From: Deltaproteobacteria bacterium | GTDB lineage: Bacteria > Desulfobacterota > Syntrophia > Syntrophales > UBA2210 | Reading direction: 5' to 3' | Assembly: GCA_019314085.1 (NCBI GenBank) | Contig: JAFCZZ010000112.1 | Location: 1 to 5,755, forward strand | Length of the DNA stretch: 5,755 nt | In this document: piece by piece, positions 1-4,877 of the stretch | Position numbering within the stretch: the stretch's first letter is position 1 | How the letters are laid out: every line of letters starts with the position of its first letter | Made by a program: the position numbers and the translations under genes | The notes under the pieces: model-generated | The model's database searches: none | Seen by the model: only the letters and a program-made list of their open reading frames with translations | Told to the model about the DNA's origin: nothing

Positions 1-61
1 AAAGGGGGAGGACATACACAAGCAGCCGCTCCCCGCTGATTCCCTGTACAGGTTTTTTCAT
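1..61 (-). CDS. Possible start of a further gene in the same direction (partial, unidentified)
   Basis: An ATG at 61 opens a frame that stays open for all 20 codons to the window edge (MKKPVQGISGERLLVYVLPL). It begins 39 bases after the stop of the beta subunit, so it could be the next gene of the cluster. There is no good ribosome-binding site: only a weak GATGG lies upstream. The stretch is too short to recognise. An open frame of this length also occurs by chance, so this is only a candidate. Confidence 0.3.
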   Translation of the reverse strand, partial: MKKPVQGISGERLLVYVLPL

Positions 62-76
62 ACGATAACCATCAGT

Positions 77-93
77 GTCGTGTCAGTCACGAC
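77..93 (-). repeat. Inverted repeat after the beta subunit stop
   Basis: GTCGTG (77-82) and CACGAC (88-93) form a perfect six-pair stem with a five-base loop, starting eight bases after the beta-subunit stop. No U-run follows in the direction of transcription, so it is not a convincing terminator. It may mark the 3' end of the pump message or be an intercistronic hairpin before the possible gene at 61. Confidence 0.4.
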
Positions 94-100
94 CCATACG

Positions 101-1447
101 CTATCCCAGTATTCCCAGAAAGACGCCTCCCGCAATCGCCGCGCCTATGGCCCCGGCAACATTCGGTCCCATGGCGTGCATCAGGAGAAAGTTCTGCTTG
201 TTCTCCTTCTGACCCATCACCTGAACGACCCGCGCGGACATGGGAACGGCGGAGACGCCGGCGGCCCCTATCATCGGATTGATCTTCTCCTTCAAACACA
301 GGTTCATGATCTTCGCAAGGATCACGCCCGCCGCCGCCGCACTGGCAAAGGAGACCACACCCAGGACGAGGATGAGGAGTGTCCGGGGTTGCAGAAAGTT
401 CTGCGCCGGCATCGACGCCCCGATGGCAAGGGTCAGAAAGATGGTGATAATATCAACAAAGGTCGTCTGGGCGGTCTTGTTGAGCCGATCCGTCACGCCG
501 GACTCCTTGAAAAGATTCCCCACCATGAAACACCCCATCAGGGGGGCTGAGGAGGGTACGATCAGAATGACAATAATGGTCGTAATCAGCGGAAAGAGTA
601 TCTTCTCCAGCTTCGACACCTTCCTGAGAGCCGGCTTCATATAGATGCCCCGTTCCTTCTTCGTGGTCAGAAGCCGTATCACCGGGGGGAGGATAATGGG
701 AACCAGCGCCATATACGAGTAGCAAGCGACTGCGGTGGCCCCTATGATATGCGGGGCGAGGAGCGAGGTGACATAGATGGTGGTGGCCCCTTCGGCCCCT
801 CCTATTATCCCGATGGATGCCGCCTCCGTCATGCTGAATCCGAAGATGAGTGACAGGAAGAATGCCAGGTAAACGCCGAATTGTGCGGCGGCCCCCAACA
901 GCAGGGTCTTTGGATTGGCAAGCATGGGACCGAAATCGGTCAGGGCCCCGAGGCACAGAAACATCAGGGGCGGAAGAATCTGCCACATGACCCCGAACTT
1001 GAAGATCCGCGAGAGCAGACCCACGGGGCGTGTGGGCAGCTCCGCCTGATTGGTCTGTTCCATCGTCAGAATAGAGCCCAGGGTCTGCCCCTTTTCGACA
1101 TGCTGGCCCTGGGATATGTTCAGACTGTCGATCCGTCCGAAGACGGGGGCCGTTACCTCACCCGAATCGAGTTTGTATATGATGCCGCCCTTCTTGAAGG
1201 AGTCTCCCTCATGCATCGACACCTCCATCACCGTGCCGGCCTGGGGGGCCTTCAGCATCATTTCGTAGTCCATCATACCCCCGAGGGGCAGGTTGACCAG
1301 TATCATCCCGAACCCTATGGGGACCAGCAAAAGGGGTTCCATCTTCTTGGCAATCGCCAGGTATATGAAACCCAGACCTATAAGAATCATAAGGGCGTTC
1401 CCCCAGTAAAACAGAGGGAATCCTGTCTCAAGTAATCCAAAAAGCAC
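101..1447 (-). CDS. OadB/GcdB-like ion-translocating decarboxylase beta subunit with an inserted biotinyl-like domain
   Basis: This is a polytopic membrane protein that releases CO2 from carboxybiotin and couples this to ion (classically Na+) export. It has 448 residues from GTG. The start is set by a perfect AGGAGG (1455-1460) seven bases upstream; an upstream in-frame TTG at 1468 would put that site inside the gene and is rejected. Family signatures are strong: MEPLLLVPIGFG, GALTDFGPMLANPKTLLLGAAAQFG, YSYMALVP, TTKKER, KINPMIGAAGVSAVPM and LLMHAMGPNVAG. Residues equivalent to Klebsiella OadB Y229, N373, G377 and S382 are kept (Y245, N390, G394, S399). Two things are odd. The motif GGADGPT reads GGAEGAT, so the essential OadB Asp203 is Glu here (E219). 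In addition, residues about 66-128, between membrane segments 2 and 3, form a soluble barrel-sandwich-like domain, which explains the length compared with GcdB/MmdB (about 375). OadB itself also has a longer loop at this place, but of different sequence. Confidence 0.93.
   Translation of the reverse strand: MLFGLLETGFPLFYWGNALMILIGLGFIYLAIAKKMEPLLLVPIGFGMILVNLPLGGMMDYEMMLKAPQAGTVMEVSMHEGDSFKKGGIIYKLDSGEVTAPVFGRIDSLNISQGQHVEKGQTLGSILTMEQTNQAELPTRPVGLLSRIFKFGVMWQILPPLMFLCLGALTDFGPMLANPKTLLLGAAAQFGVYLAFFLSLIFGFSMTEAASIGIIGGAEGATTIYVTSLLAPHIIGATAVACYSYMALVPIILPPVIRLLTTKKERGIYMKPALRKVSKLEKILFPLITTIIVILIVPSSAPLMGCFMVGNLFKESGVTDRLNKTAQTTFVDIITIFLTLAIGASMPAQNFLQPRTLLILVLGVVSFASAAAAGVILAKIMNLCLKEKINPMIGAAGVSAVPMSARVVQVMGQKENKQNFLLMHAMGPNVAGAIGAAIAGGVFLGILG
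1064..1252 (-). other. Inserted biotinyl/lipoyl-like domain without the biotinylation hairpin (domain of the beta subunit)
   Basis: Codons 66-128 of the beta subunit encode two half-motifs typical of biotinyl/lipoyl or HlyD-type barrel-sandwich domains. The first half is APQAGTVMEVSMHEGDSFKKG; the second begins APVFGRIDSLNISQGQHV and ends EKGQTLGSIL. By eye it aligns along its whole length with the separate biotin carrier of this cluster. The carrier's ILEAMKMENPIFAP turn is replaced by a shorter KLDSGEVTAP, so about four residues carrying the modified lysine are lost. It therefore cannot carry biotin in the normal way. It is flanked by membrane helices 2 (PLLLVPIGFGMILVNLP) and 3. Which side of the membrane it faces is not settled by the sequence: the KK after helix 1 would favour an external insert under the positive-inside rule, while docking of the carrier needs a cytoplasmic one. 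Confidence 0.75.
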
Positions 1448-1454
1448 GTCTATT

Positions 1455-1460
1455 CCTCCT
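1455..1460 (-). promoter_or_regulatory. Ribosome-binding site that decides the GTG start of the beta subunit
   Basis: AGGAGG on the minus strand is followed by seven bases (aatagac) and then GTG at 1447. This is the same core and spacing as for the biotin carrier. It rules out the longer frame from TTG at 1468, whose extra seven codons would contain the site itself. Confidence 0.85.
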
Positions 1461-1480
1461 CTACACAACCTTCAGCCAGT

Positions 1481-1615
1481 CTACTTCTTGACACCGGTAA
1501 TCTTTTCAGTAATCACCCTCGTCAACTCTACCGATATACCCAGCAGTACCAGTATACCAAACACCAGGCCGAATCCGCCGATGGCCGTCTTTATCGCCAG
1601 GCCCCAGTCAACCAT
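1481..1615 (-). CDS. Tiny OadG-like membrane subunit of the decarboxylase pump
   Basis: This is a 44-residue protein with one predicted membrane helix. After a short N-terminus (MVDWGLAIKT) comes a hydrophobic stretch with the glycine-rich GGFGLVFGILVLLGISV pattern (about 13-29), then a charged tail ending TGVKK. The pattern and the position directly before the beta-subunit gene fit the OadG/MmdD/GcdD family, single-helix subunits that hold the beta subunit and the soluble subunits together. Characterised members are about 80-110 residues and carry a cytoplasmic tail that binds the carboxyltransferase (in OadG also zinc); that tail is almost entirely missing here. AGGAG (1627-1631) lies 11 bases before the chosen ATG, a slightly long spacing. 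An in-frame ATG seven codons earlier (ending at 1636) would give 51 residues, but has no ribosome-binding site. No clear alternative identity. Confidence 0.75.
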   Translation of the reverse strand: MVDWGLAIKTAIGGFGLVFGILVLLGISVELTRVITEKITGVKK

Positions 1616-1635
1616 GTCAATACACGCTCCTCTCA

Positions 1636-1650
1636 TCCGGACAAGCCGGA
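1636..1650 (-). repeat. Third inverted repeat, just before the gamma gene's ribosome-binding site
   Basis: TCCGG (1636-1640) and CCGGA (1646-1650) pair around five bases (acaag). It ends four bases from the AGGAG (1627-1631) of the gamma gene, close enough to affect ribosome access if it forms, though it does not sequester the site. Confidence 0.4.
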
Positions 1651-1657
1651 ACCAGAC

Positions 1658-1678
1658 CGTTTGAACAGATCACAAACG
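1658..1678 (-). repeat. Second inverted repeat in the carrier to gamma gap
   Basis: CGTTTG (1658-1663) and CAAACG (1673-1678) can pair around nine bases. It begins one base away from the ten-base repeat at 1680-1721. On its own this is a weak hairpin; its interest is that it is the middle of three arrayed in one 114-base gap. Confidence 0.4.
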
Positions 1679-1679
1679 T

Positions 1680-1721
1680 AGAAGGGATAAGAACATTACG
1701 GCACAACCCCCTATCCCTTCT
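1680..1721 (-). repeat. Ten-base perfect inverted repeat right after the biotin carrier gene
   Basis: AGAAGGGATA (1680-1689) and TATCCCTTCT (1712-1721) are perfect inverted arms around 22 bases. The hairpin would begin eight bases after the carrier stop codon. No run of U follows in the leftward transcript (the arm is followed by acgtttgtg), so it is not a standard intrinsic terminator. A 3'-end stabiliser, a processing site or a partial attenuator separating carrier from membrane-subunit expression are all possible. Confidence 0.6.
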
Positions 1722-1729
1722 CTTTTCAG

Positions 1730-1945
1730 CTATTCCAGAACCATCAATATCTGATCGGCCTCCACGGAATCCTTTTCCTTTACCTTGATCTCCTTGACCG
1801 TCCCATCGGACGGGGCAAAGATGGGGTTCTCCATCTTCATTGCCTCAAGGATTATCACCTCGTCATTCTCCTTGACCGCATCACCGACCTTCACCAGAAT
1901 CTCAATAATGTTCCCCGGCATGGGAGCTGATATCTCTACGCTCAT
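1730..1945 (-). CDS. Small biotin carrier protein (biotinyl domain only)
   Basis: This is the swinging biotin carrier of the decarboxylase: it takes the carboxyl group from the carboxyltransferase and delivers it to the membrane subunit, where CO2 is released. The 71 residues are a single biotinyl/lipoyl domain. Pseudo-twofold halves are visible (APMPGNIIEILVKVGDAV and APSDGTVKEIKVKEKDSV). The hairpin EAMKME places the biotinylated lysine at K37 (codon 1835-1837). The Ala/Pro-rich flexible N-terminal linker found in many GcdC and MmdC subunits is absent, so mobility must come from the free protein rather than from a tether. The start is firm: a perfect AGGAGG (1953-1958) sits seven bases before the ATG. 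It lies between the carboxyltransferase and the gamma and beta genes, as expected for the gamma/C subunit of a sodium-pump decarboxylase. A biotin protein ligase would be needed from elsewhere in the genome. Confidence 0.95.
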   Translation of the reverse strand: MSVEISAPMPGNIIEILVKVGDAVKENDEVIILEAMKMENPIFAPSDGTVKEIKVKEKDSVEADQILMVLE

Positions 1946-1952
1946 CTTCGTT

Positions 1953-1958
1953 CCTCCT
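1953..1958 (-). promoter_or_regulatory. Strong ribosome-binding site of the biotin carrier gene
   Basis: AGGAGG on the minus strand lies seven bases before the ATG at 1945. It is an exact match to the anti-Shine-Dalgarno consensus and much stronger than the site of the preceding carboxyltransferase gene (AAGGG, 10 bases away). It fixes the carrier start and suggests high translation, fitting a subunit that may be needed in excess. Confidence 0.85.
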
Positions 1959-1970
1959 GATAATTTTGAT

Positions 1971-2000
1971 TATATACTGCAACAGGGGCACCCCTGACAA
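1971..2000 (-). promoter_or_regulatory. Possible internal sigma70-type promoter before the biotin carrier
   Basis: On the minus strand TTGTCA (2000-1995) and TATATA (1976-1971) are separated by 18 bases; TATAAT (1974-1969) is an overlapping second choice for the -10 box at a spacing of 20. A start near 1963 would leave a short leader ending in the carrier's AGGAGG. The surrounding region is AT-rich compared with the genes. Sequence match only; it would allow carrier, gamma and beta to be made independently of the upstream genes. Confidence 0.35.
1983..1996 (-). repeat. Short GC-rich inverted repeat between the possible -35 and -10 boxes
   Basis: CAGGGG (1983-1988) and CCCCTG (1991-1996) form a perfect inverted repeat around two bases, giving a five- to six-pair hairpin. 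On the transcript no U-tract follows, so it does not look like an intrinsic terminator. It overlaps the end of the putative -35 box and fills the spacer, so it could be an operator or a small intercistronic hairpin in the transcript from upstream. Confidence 0.5.
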
Positions 2001-2068
2001 TATACCCATATATTTCAGCAACCAACCGATGCTGAAGATCACCCGCAACAGTCGGTCGCATCGCGCTT

Positions 2069-3838
2069 CTATTCCTCTTTCACCGGCCTGTCAAGTCCCT
2101 TAACAACCTGGGATTGTATGAGCCTCGGGAGCATCATGTGGTGGCGGGGGCATATCGACCTCGGGTTCTGATAGACGCCGTTGGAAAAGGCCACCAGGTA
2201 CCGGCGCATGTCTTCGAAACGCACAACCTCATCCACCATCCCGGTCTTTGCGCAGTAGATCGGCCGGGACGTATCCTGATAATGCTGAACCATCTCATTC
2301 ATTTTTTCAATCACCGGCTCGAGCGAATGTCCCGCATCCTTCTCCTTGACAAGCCTCCTCGAGTAACTCGCGGCGGCGGCCGTCTCGCCGTGCATCACGT
2401 TGATCTCGGTGCTCGGGGTGCCAATGGTAAAGGCAGTGTTGTTATTGGCGGTGGGGCCTCCCATGACGTAATGAGCCGCCGCCGTCCCCTTCCTGAGGAC
2501 GACCAGCATCATCGGCACACCGGTCTGCTCTACCGAGTAGATCAGCGACTGCCCCAGGCCGAGAAGTTCTGCCTTTTCCGCGGTGTCACCCACATCGATC
2601 CCTGAGGTATCCTGGAACCAGATAATAGGAACCCTGTCACGACCGCACTGCGTCACAAATTCATTCATCTTGATCAGGCCCTGGCGGTAGAGCTTCCCCC
2701 CCACGCCAATATACTCATTCGTATACTCGGGGTAGTTCGGCAGCAGGCCCTGGCGGTTGCCGATGACAGCCATCAGGAACCCGTCTATCATGACGAGGCC
2801 CGTGTAGACCTCCGGACCGTATCCGGGTCTGAATTCGAGATGCTGACTGTTATCAACCAGACGGGCAAGGACGTTGTCGAAATCATACCCCGCCTTCGGA
2901 TTCATACTCACCAGGTACGGCAGCTCCGATGGGGCATATTTGGGCTCCGCCGGGACGGCGAGGCGGAAAAAGCGGGGGTCATACGCGGGGAGACCCGTCA
3001 TGTATTCCTTCAGGGCATCCAGAACCTGTGTCTCCTCATCAAAGACCGCCCTGAAGAACCCGGTCTCATCGTAGTGAATCTTCACACTCCCCGGCGGGAC
3101 GGACTTGAAGTGGCGGGTGGCACCGATCAACTCCTCCGCACTCTCCTCATCGAAATATCCCTTGGGACTCATCCCGCCCACGATACCGCCGCCGCCCACC
3201 GCTATGTTGCAGTTCTTATGCGCCAGCAGTATGGTGGGACTGATCCCCTGGTACCCTCCACCGGCGGGGTTGGTCCCGTAGATGCCCGCCAGGACGGGGA
3301 TGCCAAGCTTCTCCAGTTCAGCGTGGCGGTAGAAGCAGGTCCCCTGACCGCGACGGTTGGCATACATCTTCTCCTGCTCCGGCAGTTTGACGCCGGAACA
3401 GTTCACCAGCCAGACGAGGGGCAGGTTCATGATCTTTGCGATATCGGTGACCCGGAGATTGTTCTCGGGCTGCCCGGCTATCCAGGCGCCGGCGATCCAC
3501 TTATTGTTGAAGCCGATCAGCATGCACCACCGGCCGTTGATCCGGGCAAGACCGTCCACAACCCCCGTGCTTCCAGATTCCTCATGATCAGGGTCAAAGA
3601 TAGTGTGGAGGGGACAGAACGTCCCTGGGTCAGCCAGATACTCGATCCGTTCCCACACAGTCATACTGCCGCGCTGATGGACCTTCTCGACGGGAATTCC
3701 GACCCCCTTGATTCTCTCAACCTCCGCGTCGATCCCTGCCATGACCTCCTGCGCCAGGGTTACGTTTTTCTCCATCCTCTTGATCTGTGATTCCTTCAGA
3801 GGCCTTCCAAAATCATCCATCTTTAGATATGGTATCAT
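2069..3838 (-). CDS. Biotin-dependent carboxyltransferase, alpha subunit of a GcdA-type acyl-CoA decarboxylase
   Basis: This subunit transfers the free carboxyl group of a CoA ester to carrier-bound biotin; it is cytosolic and docks on the membrane pump. It has 589 residues with two crotonase-like halves (about 50-300 and 315-575). Oxyanion-hole and CoA-site glycine motifs are visible in each half: YGTNPAGGGY (187-196) and VGGGGIVGGMSPKG (214-227) in the first, DTSGIDVG (410-417) and RKGTAAAHYVMGGP (449-462) in the second. Length and motifs (NCSGVK, NRRGQGT, GGKLYRQGLIKMNEFVT, SICPRHHMMLPR) match the alpha subunit of glutaconyl-CoA decarboxylase (GcdA, about 587 residues) better than the roughly 510-residue PccB/MmdA type. 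Next to a mutase and MeaB, methylmalonyl-CoA or a substituted malonyl-CoA is a likely substrate, but glutaconyl-CoA cannot be excluded. The chosen ATG has AAGGG 10 bases upstream; Met7 is a less supported alternative start. A gap of 55 bases separates it from the GTPase gene. Confidence 0.9.
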   Translation of the reverse strand: MIPYLKMDDFGRPLKESQIKRMEKNVTLAQEVMAGIDAEVERIKGVGIPVEKVHQRGSMTVWERIEYLADPGTFCPLHTIFDPDHEESGSTGVVDGLARINGRWCMLIGFNNKWIAGAWIAGQPENNLRVTDIAKIMNLPLVWLVNCSGVKLPEQEKMYANRRGQGTCFYRHAELEKLGIPVLAGIYGTNPAGGGYQGISPTILLAHKNCNIAVGGGGIVGGMSPKGYFDEESAEELIGATRHFKSVPPGSVKIHYDETGFFRAVFDEETQVLDALKEYMTGLPAYDPRFFRLAVPAEPKYAPSELPYLVSMNPKAGYDFDNVLARLVDNSQHLEFRPGYGPEVYTGLVMIDGFLMAVIGNRQGLLPNYPEYTNEYIGVGGKLYRQGLIKMNEFVTQCGRDRVPIIWFQDTSGIDVGDTAEKAELLGLGQSLIYSVEQTGVPMMLVVLRKGTAAAHYVMGGPTANNNTAFTIGTPSTEINVMHGETAAAASYSRRLVKEKDAGHSLEPVIEKMNEMVQHYQDTSRPIYCAKTGMVDEVVRFEDMRRYLVAFSNGVYQNPRSICPRHHMMLPRLIQSQVVKGLDRPVKEE

Positions 3839-3893
3839 GATGTAATTTCCCTTCTGTAATTTGTATAATAGAACCTAATGTGCCGAGAGACAC

Positions 3894-4877
3894 TCAGGTA
3901 TCGTCCAGGAAAAAGAGCAGTTTGTCCGCAGCGGTTGTCGGCGCGGTCGTCCCCTCTTCCACCTCTCTTTCAATCTTCGGTATCATCGCCTTGACGTAGG
4001 GATTCTTGTAAAACCACTCGGCAAGCCCCTCTTTCACCAGGAACCACATCCAGTCAAGAGCCTGTTTCTCCCGTTTAATCTCCAGTTCTCCGGTCGACGT
4101 CAGCTTTTCCCTGTGTTCCAGGACGGTATCCCATATCTCCTGTACGCCGGTCAACTCCAGAGAACTGCAGGTAAGAACGGGGGGAGACCAGTTGGGGGAC
4201 AACGGGGCTGAAAAATGGAGGGCCGTCTCGAACTGTCTGCGTGCAAAGGCCGCCCTCTGCATATTGTCGCCATCCGCCTTGTTGATGGCGATCGCATCGA
4301 TCAGCTCCAGGATCCCCTTCTTTATTCCCTGAAGCTCGTCTCCCGCTCCGGATATCATCAGCATCAGGAAAAAATCAACCATGGAGGCTACCGCAACCTC
4401 GGATTGACCGGAGCCCAGGGTTTCAACGATCACCACATCAAAGCCGGCGGCCTCACAGACAAGCACCGTTTCCCTGGTCTTACTCGCAACGCCCCCGAGG
4501 GTACCCCCTGAGGGGGAGGGCCGGATAAAGGCATTCTCATGGGCGGAGAGTTTTTCCATGCGGGTCTTATCCGCCAGGACGCTCCCCCCGCTCCTCACAC
4601 TGCTCGGATCAACGGCGAGAACGGCCACACTGTACCCTTTTTTCACCAGGACCATACCAAGGGCCTCGATGAAGGTGCTCTTCCCCGCACCCGGCACTCC
4701 TGTTACCCCGAGGCGTATTGCCTTCCCCGTGTGAGGGAGCAGTTGATCGATGACAAGCCGCGCCGTCTTCTTATGATCCGGGAGTGAAGATTCGATCAGG
4801 GTAATGGTCTTGGAGATCATACGCCTGTCGTGTCTGAGCACTCCGTCTATATATGGCTGGGTCTCAGCTGCTGTCAT
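3894..4877 (-). CDS. meaB: MeaB/ArgK-type GTPase, chaperone of the B12-dependent mutase
   Basis: This is a P-loop GTPase of the G3E family (MeaB, human MMAA). Known members load and protect adenosylcobalamin in methylmalonyl-CoA mutase and gate cofactor exchange by GTP hydrolysis. The 327 residues match the usual length. Walker A is GVPGAGKST (60-68); the Mg-site region is VDPSS (89-93); the G3 motif is ETLGSGQSE (152-160); the guanine-specificity motif is NKAD (199-202). The C-terminal part (about 260-327) carries the helical dimerisation arm of the family, including LDWMW and a charged helix near KIEREVEE. Its ATG overlaps the mutase stop as ATGA (4874-4877), so translation is probably coupled and the partner is almost certainly the adjacent mutase. 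Two positions differ from the form I remember as usual: GSGQ where GVGQ is common, and SPSGGTLGG where SPSSGTLGG is common. Both lie in nucleotide-responsive segments, but the core motifs are intact, so I expect an active GTPase. Confidence 0.94.
   Translation of the reverse strand: MTAAETQPYIDGVLRHDRRMISKTITLIESSLPDHKKTARLVIDQLLPHTGKAIRLGVTGVPGAGKSTFIEALGMVLVKKGYSVAVLAVDPSSVRSGGSVLADKTRMEKLSAHENAFIRPSPSGGTLGGVASKTRETVLVCEAAGFDVVIVETLGSGQSEVAVASMVDFFLMLMISGAGDELQGIKKGILELIDAIAINKADGDNMQRAAFARRQFETALHFSAPLSPNWSPPVLTCSSLELTGVQEIWDTVLEHREKLTSTGELEIKREKQALDWMWFLVKEGLAEWFYKNPYVKAMIPKIEREVEEGTTAPTTAADKLLFFLDDT

Noticed and set aside
44..59. CCTGTACAGG palindrome followed by six T on the plus strand, as a rightward terminator
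   Set aside because: The palindrome has no loop, so the real stem would be only three pairs, and no rightward gene ends here; on the minus strand the run is A, not T.
453..986. Minus-strand 177-codon frame within the beta subunit
   Set aside because: It is an alternative-frame translation of the beta-subunit gene, rich in Arg, Gly and His, with no recognisable domain.
1448..1468. Upstream TTG start (MCRGGID...) giving a 455-residue beta subunit
   Set aside because: The extra codons contain the AGGAGG ribosome-binding site that is ideally spaced for GTG at 1447, and the family N-terminus fits the shorter form.
2840..3790. Long plus-strand open frame (316 codons) opposite the carboxyltransferase
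   Set aside because: It is a shadow of a well-conserved coding gene in GC-rich DNA, has no family resemblance (low-complexity His/Arg/Asp-rich composition) and no ribosome-binding context. The other plus-strand frames were rejected for the same reason.
3839..3893. TATTAT before the carboxyltransferase gene as a -10 box
   Set aside because: No acceptable -35 hexamer lies 16-19 bases upstream, and the 55-base gap is consistent with readthrough from the GTPase gene.
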